Below, piece by piece: positions 29,114-38,013 of a DNA stretch of 64,000 bases. The first letter of the stretch is position 1; each line of letters opens with the position of its first letter. The position numbers were made by a program, and so were the translations under genes. The notes under the pieces were generated by a model, which saw nothing but the letters and a program-made list of their open reading frames with translations, did not search any database and had not been told where the DNA came from. Origin of the DNA: Verrucomicrobiia bacterium (GTDB taxonomy: Bacteria > Verrucomicrobiota > Verrucomicrobiia > Limisphaerales > JADLHS01); NCBI GenBank assembly GCA_023953615.1, contig JAMLJH010000002.1, forward strand, positions 1,615,470-1,679,469, read 5' to 3'.

Positions 29114-30379
29114 ATGATGACCGCAAGAGCAAACACCATGAAGACCTACATACTCCGCGACCCCAACCGTGTCGAGCCGCAAAAACCAGCGCGCGCGCCG
29201 CGGGTCGCACTCCCGCCCCCGCCCCAACCCATCACCCCGCCCGGACCGACGTTGTTCGTCGGTCTGGACGTGCACAACGACAGCATCGCCGTTTCCATCG
29301 CGCCGTCCGACAGCCCCGAGGTGCGGCGTTACGGCATCATCGGCGGGACGCATGACGACGTGCGCAAGCTGCTTCTGAAGTTGAAAGCCGCGCATCCAGG
29401 CGTGGCGTTGCAGTGTTGTTACGAGGCCGGGCCGCGCGGGTATCCGTTGTGCCGGTTCATCCGCAGTCACGGGTGCGAATGCCTCATCGTGGCGCCGTCG
29501 AAGATTCCCCGCGCGCCGGGCGACCGCGTGAAGACGGACCGACGGGATGCGGATCAACTGGCGCGGTTGTTCCGCGCGGGCGAACTCACGGGCATCTACG
29601 TGCCCGATCCGCAGGACGAGGCGGTGCGGGACTTGATCCGCGCCCGTTACCAGGTCAGCAAGCAACAACACCGCGCGCGGCAGCAGCTCAAGATGTTTTT
29701 GCTGCGGCAAAATATCCGCTACGCCGGGACCAAGCCGTGGACACAGAAGCATCGGAACTATCTGGCGACGGTGAAGCTGCCGTATGCGGAGCAGCAATGG
29801 GTGTTTCAAGAGCTGGTCCACGTGATCACGGAGGCGGGCGAACGCTTGGAACGGTATGAGAAGCAGATCGCCAGCGTGGTGGAGACGTGGCGGTGGCAGC
29901 CGGTGGTCAAAGCGTTGCTGAGTCTGCGCGGGGTGGCGGCGTTGACGGGGGCGACGCTGGTGGCGGAGTTGGGCGACCTGCACCGGTTTGATACCGCGCC
30001 GCAGTTGATGAGTTACCTGGGGTTGTGCCCGAGCGAACACACCAGTGGGCCAACGCGCCAGCAAGGCGGGATCACCAAGCTGGGCAACGGGATGGCGCGC
30101 AAGGCGATGATCGAAGCGGCGTGGAACAACAGCCGCGCCCCGCGCATGAGCCGCACGGTGCTGGCGCGGCAGGCCGGATTGCCCAAAGCGGTGACCGACG
30201 CTTCGTGGGCGGCGCAGACCCGGCTGCATCAAAGATACAAACACCTGACGGGCGTGGGCCGCAAGAAATCCCCAGTGGCGGCGGCGGCGTTGGGGCGGGA
30301 ACTGGCGGGGTTCGTGTGGGCGATTGGCCGGATGGTCCCGCCGCGAGCGCTGACGAGTGAAGGGAAGCAGACCGCCTGA
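29114..30379 (+). CDS. IS110-family transposase (DEDD recombinase)
   Basis: About 421 residues. After a proline-rich N-terminal stretch of roughly 45 residues comes the RuvC-like DEDD domain: first Asp in LFVGLDVHNDSIAVSIA, Glu in LQCCYEAGPRGYPLCRF, and the DD pair in RVKTDRRDADQLARLFRAGE. The transposase_20 domain follows, with LSLRGVAALTGATLVAELGD and the region of the catalytic serine in LGLCPSEHTSGPTRQQGGIT. The gene looks intact. Possible starts are 29114, 29117 and 29138. The element ends could not be read, and whether its guide RNA would lie upstream (only 124 bases to the next gene) or in the longer downstream gap is not clear. Confidence 0.9.
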   Translation: MMTARANTMKTYILRDPNRVEPQKPARAPRVALPPPPQPITPPGPTLFVGLDVHNDSIAVSIAPSDSPEVRRYGIIGGTHDDVRKLLLKLKAAHPGVALQCCYEAGPRGYPLCRFIRSHGCECLIVAPSKIPRAPGDRVKTDRRDADQLARLFRAGELTGIYVPDPQDEAVRDLIRARYQVSKQQHRARQQLKMFLLRQNIRYAGTKPWTQKHRNYLATVKLPYAEQQWVFQELVHVITEAGERLERYEKQIASVVETWRWQPVVKALLSLRGVAALTGATLVAELGDLHRFDTAPQLMSYLGLCPSEHTSGPTRQQGGITKLGNGMARKAMIEAAWNNSRAPRMSRTVLARQAGLPKAVTDASWAAQTRLHQRYKHLTGVGRKKSPVAAAALGRELAGFVWAIGRMVPPRALTSEGKQTA

Positions 30380-31108
30380 GGGCGGGAGCCAAGACCAAGA
30401 CCGCTTTTAATAAAAAGACCAAGAATGAAAACCAGCGCCTGTCAGACTTGATCGTGCCGGAGACAGGGACCCGGTCAGGCGAAACGCTTGATGGTCGTTT
30501 GAGGCGGTAACCAATCCGATCCTCGTGCCTAGACTAAGCAAACCGTCGCGTCGGACCGTGTTCTGTTGATAACTTCGCGTGCCGCGCGAGCTGTGCGCGA
30601 GTGGACTCACGTATCTCAGCATTGATCACCGCAGGAAGCCCAGCGTTCCTGTCTCCGACCCGATCCAGAAGACGGTGAAGAAAATGCCGGAAGCAAAACA
30701 AAGATTTTCCGGAGCGCAGCAGCACTGTGCGCTTGACAGAATTAAGCCATATCAACGACAAAAGCTCAGCGACCTGGTGCAGGGTGCGCTACGATTGCAA
30801 CTGCGGCGCGAAGCCCGAGCTCGCGCATGGTTAGGCGGCAACATCCTCATATGTGAGCGATAGTTGCATTGGCTTGCTTGTCGCCATATCAAATCATTGT
30901 GCAAGCAAACATTGCGCCAGCGAACTGAGGCCGCCCAAATTACCTGTCAAGCTGTGGTTTCCCAGAGCTCGGTGGAGTGTTCGTTCCATAACGCGACACG
31001 AAGCGAGCTGCATCCGTACGGGCGCCTCCTGCCCAATTCCCAGACGCATAGTTAACTGTCAGCGTCATGTGGCTCATTCAAAGGAACGGCCGGTGACACG
31101 CTCTCAGT
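30380..31108. other. Non-coding stretch downstream of the IS110 transposase
   Basis: About 730 bases without a supported gene. GGAGACAGG at 30461-30469 and its inverse CCTGTCTCC around 30649-30657 frame a 190-base segment that could be the right-hand non-coding part of the IS. From 30853 a 120-base repeat (described separately) follows. Confidence 0.4.
30853..30972. repeat. Accessory-region direct repeat, left copy
   Basis: It begins GTGAGCGATAGTTGCAT and ends with ACCTGTCAAGCTGTGG and TTTCCCAGAGCT. The right copy at 31884-31982 has the same beginning and end in the same orientation, with short internal gaps. The two copies bracket an IS110 remnant and the lipoprotein gene. Confidence 0.65.
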
Positions 31109-31396
31109 TTGGCGGCATGCCAGCGCCACGACCCCAAAGCCATCATCGCCATGGCGCACACTTGAGCGACTTGGGAAGCCGCGAAAGAAATTCGGCCGAG
31201 CCGAAGGTCCGCCGGGCCGAGCGAGCGGGAGCAAGCGAGTTCATTTGGCCCGCATCCTCTGGCATCTGCTCAAATACCAACAGCCGTTCAATCCGGAAGT
31301 CTTCACCAAAGAAGAAGCGAAAATGAAAGGCAGAAAACTGGCTCACCTCCAAAACATTGTCGCGTCACTCCAATACCAACTCGTCCCCCAACCATG
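31109..31396 (+). pseudogene. IS110-family transposase C-terminal remnant, interrupted
   Basis: The sequence reads DPKAIIAMAHT up to a stop at about 31164. It resumes after about 84 bases as LARILWHLLKYQQPFNPEVF, TKEEAKMKGRKLAHLQNIVA and SLQYQLVPQP. Compared with the parallel tail at 27916-28263, the extra segment sits exactly between AMAH and LARILWHL. The rest of the transposase is missing. Confidence 0.7.
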
Positions 31397-31440
31397 AAAA
31401 CCAAGAACTTACAGAGCTAGTTTCTCAGGAGGTCACAGCC

Positions 31441-31857
31441 TCATTTGTTTGTCTGTCTTTGCAGCCATAACAGCTTCGATTCCTCCAAAACTCGCTCCAG
31501 CACTCCTGTGCCGATACGTTTCTCAATCTCAGTCTTGGAAACCTCGTTATAACCTTTGACGCTCTCAATCAATGCCTCAGTCACAGAACATCCAGCCACT
31601 GGGTGCATTACAATCTGATGCCGGCTAAGAAGGTTGCTGCGATATACATCAATCCACGGCACTGGCATGCCCCAAGTCTTCAAGACCAACTTCCCATCTG
31701 CTATGTCTCTCTGTGCTTCTGCCTTTCCATTTTGATACGCAGTTTTGAGCACATCACTTTTATGGAGATCCGACTCTGTTTCCCTCGGTTGCCGTGAGCA
31801 GCCGACCGTAACTACAATCATGCAGACTAAGAATAAATAGGCGTTCCAACTATTCAT
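31441..31857 (-). CDS. Hypothetical lipoprotein
   Basis: A 138-residue protein with a hydrophobic N terminus (AYLFLVCMIVVTVGC) and a lipobox-like TVGC at residues 17-20. The mature part is mostly helical and charged (KTAYQNGKAEAQRDIADGKL, then VSKTEIEKRIGTGVLERVLE) with a central WGMPVPWIDVYRSNLLSRHQ. I do not recognise the family. It lies between the two direct repeat copies, opposite in strand to the IS fragments, so it may be a passenger gene of a mobile or exchanged segment. Confidence 0.6.
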   Translation of the reverse strand: MNSWNAYLFLVCMIVVTVGCSRQPRETESDLHKSDVLKTAYQNGKAEAQRDIADGKLVLKTWGMPVPWIDVYRSNLLSRHQIVMHPVAGCSVTEALIESVKGYNEVSKTEIEKRIGTGVLERVLEESKLLWLQRQTNK

Positions 31858-31883
31858 GGCGCATGATGTGGCATAACAGTTAA

Positions 31884-31982
31884 GTGAGCGATAGTTGCAT
31901 CTGGCCTATTTGTCGCGTGATCATTGTGTCCGTAAATTGAGGTTGCCCAAACCACTTGTCAAGCTGTGACTTCCCAAAGCTA
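31884..31982. repeat. Accessory-region direct repeat, right copy
   Basis: It matches the repeat at 30853-30972: start GTGAGCGATAGTTGCAT, end CTTGTCAAGCTGTGAC then TTCCCAAAGCT. It is immediately followed by a family A repeat. Confidence 0.65.
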
Positions 31983-32225
31983 GGGCATTTTAAGTATTGC
32001 TATAACCGCCGACATGACGCAGCGGGCCTTCCAACCACAAGCCAAGCGTTGGGGTCAAACGGACGACCGCCCTTGACTCGGGACGAGCACCGGCGCGGCC
32101 GCGTCTTGGACTGCGGCAGTCTTCTGCCGCTCTGGAATCATCGGCCCGCGACCGAAAAGCGGCAGAAGACTGCCGCACTCCAAAACCTCGCGGACGGAGG
32201 CGACGTACTGGCAGTGGATCAGCCG
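31983..32225. repeat. Family A dispersed repeat, second copy
   Basis: It starts GGCATTTTAAGTATTGCTAT and shares with the other copies CAAGCCAAGCGTTGGGGTCA, TCGGGACGAGCACCGGCG, CTTGGACTGCGGCAGTCTTC and the inverse arm GAAGACTGCCGCACTCCAAA. It carries no credible gene. The right end seen at 24210 is missing, and a family B fragment follows. Confidence 0.8.
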
Positions 32226-32279
32226 GTAATGCGCCCCACCACCCCACGTCTCATCCTTCGTAAATCATCCCTCGTAATT

Positions 32280-32375
32280 CGCCCCCATTCCCCATTCCTT
32301 TGCCAATCATTCCTTTGTCTTCCCGTTCGCGTATTTCGGGTATTTCGTGGTTGTATTTTCCCTGGAAGGAGCGAG
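32280..32375. repeat. Family B repeat, partial copy
   Basis: Only the non-palindromic block remains: CCCCATTCCTTTGCCAATCA, TTCCTTTGTCTTCCCGTTCG, CGTATTTCGGGTATTTCGTG and GTTGTATTTTCCCTGG. It matches copies at 5690-5755 and, inverted, around 58260-58370. Confidence 0.7.
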
Positions 32376-32505
32376 CGCTTTAGAAAAGTTTGCCGCGCAG
32401 GTTTTTGCGTGCATCGGTTGTCGTTTTGCGCCGTAATAGCGGTGTTCGACCACAGGCAAAGTTGGAATAACTTTTTCCGCACGTTGAAACGGGTCGGCAA
32501 ATAAC

Positions 32506-35500
32506 ATGATTAAATTTCTCCTCATCAGTGTCGCGCTCCTGGGAGCGCAGCTCAATTTGGTGGCCGCCCCGACCCCGCGCGCCGCCTTATTGAGCGACCC
32601 GCATCTGACCCAGAATGAAGCGTTGATTGATGCAATTGCGGGACAGGTGGCGGCGGCAGGTTATGCCGCGGAGCGCATTACGGTTAATCAACTGGCTGAC
32701 CCGGCGCAACTGAACCGCAATCGGTTTGATCTGCTGGTGTTGTGCGAAGCGGAGTCCTTGCCCGCAAAGGCGGCTCCCGCCATTGAGAACTTCCTCAAAC
32801 AAGGCGGCGACTTGCTAGCGCTCGGATTGCCAGCCTGGAAAAATCCGCAATTCCAAATCAACGATCGCTGGATTTCCCGCGCCGATTATGAGCACACCCT
32901 CGCTGAGCAACGCCCGACGCATTGGCTGTTCAATTTCGAGGCCGACAACCTCGATGCTTGGCGGCGCACCGCGGATAATCCAGATAACCCCGCCCATTAT
33001 GAGATCGTGGATGTCGGCGGGACAAAAGCGCTGCACGCCAGCATCGGCAAATTCACCGGCTGGGATACCTTTCAGAGTCCGACGCGGCAACAGCCATTTC
33101 CAGCGGGACATTCGTTGACCTGCTTTCGCGCCAAAGGTTCAGCGCACACCAAACAACTGGCATTGGAATGGACTGAACGTGACGGTTCGCGCTGGATTGC
33201 CACGGTAAATCTGACGGATGAATGGAAGCAGTATGCGCTGCCTCCCGAAGCTTTCAAAGCGTGGCGGCCGCCCGGCGAACACGTTGGCACGAACGATCAG
33301 TTGCGCGTTGAGAAGGTGGCGCGGTTGGTAGTGGGATTGGCTTATTCGCACACCGCGCTGGAAAGCGGCGCGCAAGCGTATTGGATCGCGGATATTGGCA
33401 CGGCGGCGAATCCCTTCGGGGCGGCAACCTTACCGGATAATTTTGAGCCGCCGCATTGGGAAAGTTTAGCTCCGACGTACCAATGCTTCCCCATCAACCA
33501 CGGCTCAAACCCCACGGTTCAACTCGAATGGTTGACGGCCAATCTCTCGAATCCGACCGCGCCCGCAGCCTTGGTGAAACTACCCGTAGCGCCAGATTCG
33601 ACATGGCTGGGACTGCATCCCCGCCCGCGCGGAGTGGGCTTCAATCAAGCGCGCGCCTATCGTTGGGCGCCGCTGCTGGCGGTGCGCGACGCGGACACGC
33701 ACGATTATCGCGGGGCCATGGCGGCGTTATTGATCCACTCCCAACCGCCCTATCGCGGCAGCGTCTGGGCCGCGTTCACTCCGGCGGAATTGGAATTTTA
33801 TCAGCAGCCGTTGGTGCGGAATTGTTTGCGCCAAACCTTGTCGCGGATGCGCCGCGGATTGTTCCTGACCGAAGGCGGTGCCGAATTTTTCACGGTGTTC
33901 CCGGACCAAACGGTGCCCATTGGGCTCCGCGCGGTGAACTTTGGTCGCACCACTCCGACAAATCTCACGTTGCGCCTGTCCACGCGCGAGGCGAGCAATC
34001 CGATCCAAGGACTGACCATCAGCGGCAGTCCCGTTCTCGCGCCGGATCAAACAGCGCAGCTCAGCCAACCCTGGCAGCCCGAATCATGGCCGCGCAACGG
34101 CTGGCAAGTCGTCAGCGAACTGCTCGTTGACGGTCAGGTGGTGGATCGGTTGGAACATCCCCTTCACGTGTGGCGGCCCGCGGCGCATCCGCAATTCATG
34201 GTCGCGAGCAACGGCGGTTTCTGGCTCGGCAACCAACCGTGGAAAGCGCACGGCGTAAATTACATGCCCTCCAGCGGTCTCGGCTTGGCGAACTGGCGGC
34301 ACTTCGAGCATTGGGTTGGGCGCGGCGCGTATGACCCGGAAGTCATTCAACGCGACTTGGAACGAGTCAAAGGCATGAACCTGAACGCCGTGAGTGTGTT
34401 CATTTATCATCAATCCCTCGACGCCCAACACCTGTTGGATTTCCTCCGACGCTGTGAAACGCTGGGCTTGAAAGTGAATCTTTCGCTGCGGCCCGGCACG
34501 CCGTTGAATTTCCGTTGGGGTGAAATGCGCGAAATGATTCAAACCTTGCGCCTTGCCCAAAACGACACGGTCTTCGCTTACGATCTGGCCTGGGAACCCA
34601 GCCACGGACCGCACGACGCCCAGGTGCGCGCCTACCTATCGAACTGGAACGAATGGATTCAACAACATTATGCGTCGCGGCGCGATTTGGTGACGGCCTG
34701 GGGCGAGAGTATTGTCGCTCAACTCACCAACGCAACGCCGGCCAACGTCCCGTGGGCTATTCCGCCGATACACTGGATCACGCAGGATGGACCGTGGCGA
34801 CGTTGCATTGCCGATTACCGCCAATTCCTCGATGCAAAGGTGGCCGCAGCGTACGCCGAGGCGCGGCGTCTGGTGCAATCCGTTGACCCACATCACTCCG
34901 TCAGCTTCCGCATGCAACACGCCGGCGATCCCACCTTCAACTGGGACGGTTTTATTCCGTATGATTTTTACGGCTTGCGGGACGCCGTGGACCTTTGGGA
35001 ACCGGAAGCGTATGGGCGCATTGGCGATTGGGAAAAAGTGAGGCCGGGCCGGTTCACTGCGGATTACGCGCGGCTCTGTGATCCCGGCAAACCAATCTTC
35101 TGGTCGGAGATGGGTTACTCGGTTTGGGATCGCCAATTGATGCAACCAGGCGTGACGCAACAAAATTTCCAAGCGCAGTATTTCAGCGATTTCTATCGGC
35201 TGCTGGACGCATCCGATGTGGATGGAATTTTCTACTGGTGGTATCCGGGCGGCTATCGGCTGAACGAGCAAAGCGATTACGGCATCATCAACCCCGACGG
35301 CACTGACCGACCGGTGACCCAAGTCATCCGAAAACGCGGCGCGGAATTTTTGGCGCGGCCGAAACAGACCGCACCGCCGGACTACTGGATTTCCGTGAAT
35401 CGCGACCGTGACGCGCGCGGTTTGTTTGGGATTTACGAAGCCGTCCAAGCGGATTACTGGAAAGCCATTGCCGCAGGCAAACGGCCCGGTTTGCGCTGGT

Positions 35501-35538
35501 CACATCCGCCGGGCGCGGCGACGGAAACTTCGCGATAA
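32506..35538 (+). CDS. Large exported glycoside hydrolase-like protein (clan GH-A barrel) with N-terminal amidotransferase-like domain
   Basis: A 1,010-residue protein with a signal peptide (MIKFLLISVALLGAQLNLVA). Residues 25-110 look like a ThuA/amidotransferase-fold domain (FDLLVLCEAESLPAKAAPAI, FLKQGGDLLALGLPAW). Residues about 140-300 read like a jelly-roll carbohydrate-binding module (LFNFEADNLDAWRRTADNPD). The C-terminal half is a TIM barrel (WLGNQPWKAHGVNYMPSSGL); plausible catalytic glutamates are in FAYDLAWEPSHGPHD and GKPIFWSEMGYSVWD, and YWWYPGGYR is near the end. Substrate and GH family are not determined. The barrel part resembles GH2/GH5/GH42-type enzymes. Confidence 0.78.
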   Translation: MIKFLLISVALLGAQLNLVAAPTPRAALLSDPHLTQNEALIDAIAGQVAAAGYAAERITVNQLADPAQLNRNRFDLLVLCEAESLPAKAAPAIENFLKQGGDLLALGLPAWKNPQFQINDRWISRADYEHTLAEQRPTHWLFNFEADNLDAWRRTADNPDNPAHYEIVDVGGTKALHASIGKFTGWDTFQSPTRQQPFPAGHSLTCFRAKGSAHTKQLALEWTERDGSRWIATVNLTDEWKQYALPPEAFKAWRPPGEHVGTNDQLRVEKVARLVVGLAYSHTALESGAQAYWIADIGTAANPFGAATLPDNFEPPHWESLAPTYQCFPINHGSNPTVQLEWLTANLSNPTAPAALVKLPVAPDSTWLGLHPRPRGVGFNQARAYRWAPLLAVRDADTHDYRGAMAALLIHSQPPYRGSVWAAFTPAELEFYQQPLVRNCLRQTLSRMRRGLFLTEGGAEFFTVFPDQTVPIGLRAVNFGRTTPTNLTLRLSTREASNPIQGLTISGSPVLAPDQTAQLSQPWQPESWPRNGWQVVSELLVDGQVVDRLEHPLHVWRPAAHPQFMVASNGGFWLGNQPWKAHGVNYMPSSGLGLANWRHFEHWVGRGAYDPEVIQRDLERVKGMNLNAVSVFIYHQSLDAQHLLDFLRRCETLGLKVNLSLRPGTPLNFRWGEMREMIQTLRLAQNDTVFAYDLAWEPSHGPHDAQVRAYLSNWNEWIQQHYASRRDLVTAWGESIVAQLTNATPANVPWAIPPIHWITQDGPWRRCIADYRQFLDAKVAAAYAEARRLVQSVDPHHSVSFRMQHAGDPTFNWDGFIPYDFYGLRDAVDLWEPEAYGRIGDWEKVRPGRFTADYARLCDPGKPIFWSEMGYSVWDRQLMQPGVTQQNFQAQYFSDFYRLLDASDVDGIFYWWYPGGYRLNEQSDYGIINPDGTDRPVTQVIRKRGAEFLARPKQTAPPDYWISVNRDRDARGLFGIYEAVQADYWKAIAAGKRPGLRWSHPPGAATETSR

Positions 35539-35600
35539 CGCCAACGGGTGAGCGACGCCGACGGCCCGCCGGGACGATACGGATGCGAATGTGCTGGCGT

Positions 35601-37082
35601 TCAATGCTTCGGCTCGAAGCGAAAGATTTGCGCCGCGTGCGCCGGGACATCCAGATACAAGCCGAATTGTGTGAGATCGCTGCCAACGCGCTCAAAAACT
35701 TCAGCGCCGAGCCAATCGCGCAAGCTCCAGTCGTATTCGTCCAATGCTGGAAAATTCAGCGGCGCATAGGCCTGGCCGCGATTCGCACTCAAATTGACCA
35801 CCACCAGATCAAATCGGTTTTGCGTTCCCGGCCAAAGCACGAGAATGAAATCTTGGTGAGAAAAATTTCCTTCCCACGCGGCGCGGGGCGACAGCAATTG
35901 GCCGGCACCCTGACCAATAAAGGTTTTTGGCAGAGCGTTCAGCAGCGTCATATAAATGGTTTTTATTTCCGCCGACTCTGGCTCAACGGGCGCGCGCCCC
36001 AACTGCACCGGCAGTTTCAATTTTGCCCCGCTGAGTTGGCCCTGATGCAGCAGACACATTCCCGGCAAAGCCAACACCGCCAGGGCCGACGCGCGATTTT
36101 CTGCCGGTGACAGTTTTGCCGCCACGCGCGGCTCATCATGATTTTCGAGAAAGTGAACGCTGTGTTCCACATACCCGGACGGATGCGCGAGCAATTTGCG
36201 CTGCGCCTCGACCGGCTGGCGCCCGATCAAATCATCGTACAACGCCTTGTCGTAGGTGTAATCAAACCCCTGCGCCTGCAGTCGGCCTTCCAATCCCCAA
36301 TAGACTTCGGCAATGAAAATGAACTCTGGAAATTGCGATTTAACGGCAGGAATGGCGGTCGGCCAAAACTCTTCCATCGGCGCCGGTTCAGCCCCCGGCA
36401 GATGCGCCCAAGTTTTTGCGAAGACCTCATTCAACAACAGCATGGCCATGTCGCAACGAACGCCATCGCAACGCCGCGCGACCTCCCGCAGTTGTTCGGT
36501 CACGGCCTGGCGCGTGGCGGCGCGACGATAATCCAGCTGCGCGACGTCCGTCCACGGCGCGAAATAAGGATCTTTGCCATTGGCGATGAAGCGCACTCCG
36601 GTTTTCGTTTCGACGGTAAAAGTGCCATGGGTCGCGGTCGGGCTGGACACGAACAACTCCGGTCGTTCGCTCACCCAGGCATGATCCACCCCCAAGTGGT
36701 TGGGAACAAAATCCAGAACGAGCTTGATTCCAATCCGATTCAACTTGAGACGGAATTCCCGCAAGGCTTCATCGCCACCGAGCGCTTTCGGGACGGAATA
36801 ATCGGCAATGGAATACGGTGAACCCGCCACGTCCGCCTCCGTCCAACCCGGCAGCACCCGGTCGTACTCCGCGCGCAAATCCGGATGTTGCCGCGCAATG
36901 GCCCGCGCCCGCTTTCCCGTGGTCCAGACGCCCATGAGCCAGAGGTGCGTGAAGCCGCACTGCCGCCAAAATTGAAATTCTGTTTCGGGTACGCTGGCCA
37001 ACGTCACGGGGCGTCGCTCAACCCGGGATAGATTTTGCAGCCAACAACGGGTGTTGATCTGATACAGCAACGGATGTCGCAT
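35601..37082 (-). CDS. Alpha-amylase family (GH13) protein
   Basis: A 493-residue cytoplasmic-looking GH13 enzyme with no signal peptide. Conserved regions are KLVLDFVPNHLGVDH (region I), DGVRCDMAMLL (region II, nucleophile Asp), FIFIAEVYWGLEG (region III, general acid Glu) and VHFLENHDEPRVA (region IV, Asp). HPLLYQINTRCWLQNLSRVE opens the barrel. These proteins act on alpha-glucans; the exact reaction (hydrolase, transferase or sucrose-type) cannot be decided. It converges on the large glycoside hydrolase gene and lies 58 bases downstream of the kinase-like gene. Confidence 0.9.
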   Translation of the reverse strand: MRHPLLYQINTRCWLQNLSRVERRPVTLASVPETEFQFWRQCGFTHLWLMGVWTTGKRARAIARQHPDLRAEYDRVLPGWTEADVAGSPYSIADYSVPKALGGDEALREFRLKLNRIGIKLVLDFVPNHLGVDHAWVSERPELFVSSPTATHGTFTVETKTGVRFIANGKDPYFAPWTDVAQLDYRRAATRQAVTEQLREVARRCDGVRCDMAMLLLNEVFAKTWAHLPGAEPAPMEEFWPTAIPAVKSQFPEFIFIAEVYWGLEGRLQAQGFDYTYDKALYDDLIGRQPVEAQRKLLAHPSGYVEHSVHFLENHDEPRVAAKLSPAENRASALAVLALPGMCLLHQGQLSGAKLKLPVQLGRAPVEPESAEIKTIYMTLLNALPKTFIGQGAGQLLSPRAAWEGNFSHQDFILVLWPGTQNRFDLVVVNLSANRGQAYAPLNFPALDEYDWSLRDWLGAEVFERVGSDLTQFGLYLDVPAHAAQIFRFEPKH

Positions 37083-37140
37083 AACCTCACCGGCACCATA
37101 ACAAGCTCGTTTGGCGGCGCAATCGCAAAGCCGTCGCGCG

Positions 37141-37839
37141 CTACCGCGACGTCGCGGCTGCGGCCACGATCAATTCCGCCGCGCGCTTGAACGAAACCAG
37201 ACCGGTATTGATGACGAGATGATACAGCAGCGGATCATCAACGTTGGCGTGGAAATACCGTTTGAAATAGCGGGCGCGACCGCGCTCTTCCCGCGCCACC
37301 AGTTCCCGCGCGGCGGGCGCACTTATTTGGTAAAATTCCTGAGCGTGCGCGAGGCGTTGCTTGAGGGGCGCCACCAGCCGAACGTGAAGAACGCCGGGAA
37401 TATCCGCGGCAATCCGGTTCGCGCCGCGACCGATAATGATCACGTTGCCCAGATGCACCAGGCGCAAAATGGTTTCCGCCGTATGCTCCACCACCGTCCA
37501 GGTGGAAGGTTGCACCCCGAAGAGCGATCGCACCGCGTCGTGAATTTCCGAACCGCGATCTTCAGGCAAATACGCCGCGAGCCGCTCGGGTAGATTGTGG
37601 TCCTTCAACACTTGGGCGATCAAATTGCGATCAAACACCGCCCACGGTCGCGCGACGGGTTTTTGCGCCTCCAACAATTTGGTCAAATGTTCCGCCACCA
37701 TCGAAGCGCCGCTGCCGACCTGACGGGAAATTGTAATCGCTCGCAACCCCGAGCTTGAACGGGTCTCGGACTTGGGACGTTTGTGAAAATACGCATCGAG
37801 AACCGAGTGCGCCTTGCTGAGACTTTCAAAGTTCTTCAT
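37141..37839 (-). CDS. Cytidylate kinase-like family protein
   Basis: A 232-residue protein of the cytidylate kinase-like family. The P-loop-like segment is AITISRQVGSGASMVAEHLT (residues 34-53), a degenerate GxGxG form instead of the GPxGxGKS of real Cmk. VFDRNLIAQVLKDHNLPERL, NVIIIGRGANRIAADIPGVL and HVRLVAPLKQRLAHAQEF are characteristic. The family occurs in many bacteria without a known substrate. It is not clearly in an operon with its neighbours, although amylase-like and oxidoreductase genes are on the same strand. Confidence 0.82.
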   Translation of the reverse strand: MKNFESLSKAHSVLDAYFHKRPKSETRSSSGLRAITISRQVGSGASMVAEHLTKLLEAQKPVARPWAVFDRNLIAQVLKDHNLPERLAAYLPEDRGSEIHDAVRSLFGVQPSTWTVVEHTAETILRLVHLGNVIIIGRGANRIAADIPGVLHVRLVAPLKQRLAHAQEFYQISAPAARELVAREERGRARYFKRYFHANVDDPLLYHLVINTGLVSFKRAAELIVAAAATSR

Positions 37840-38013
37840 AAGTCGTTCCGGTTATCAAGACCGATTCCCGCAGGACCCGGTTGTCACTTCGAGTCGGTCT
37901 TCTGCCGCAATGTACGGGGCGCGTTTCGCTCTGTCCACCGTCCGCGGGCAATTTTACGGCCCGCTTATGCACTCGTTTAGAGACGCTGGCCGCGCTGGTA
38001 AAAGTGGTCTGAC

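Noticed and set aside
29057..30244. A 395-codon open frame on the minus strand across the first IS110 transposase
   Set aside because: It is antisense to a gene with clear IS110 motifs; its Arg/His/Leu-rich composition is what a shadow of G+C-rich coding DNA gives.
30380..30850. Guide RNA of the first IS110 element
   Set aside because: Some inverted bases (GGAGACAGG/CCTGTCTCC) are present, but element ends and flanks could not be read, so no guide could be matched.
30830..31890. Integron-like attC sites (GTTAGGC and TAAC motifs)
   Set aside because: The core sites do not pair as required, and no integrase gene is present; the direct repeats are reported instead.
31990..32247. A small minus-strand ORF similar in translation to one at 23934-24173
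   Set aside because: Both lie inside family A repeats; the similarity is explained by DNA identity, and the frames break in other copies.
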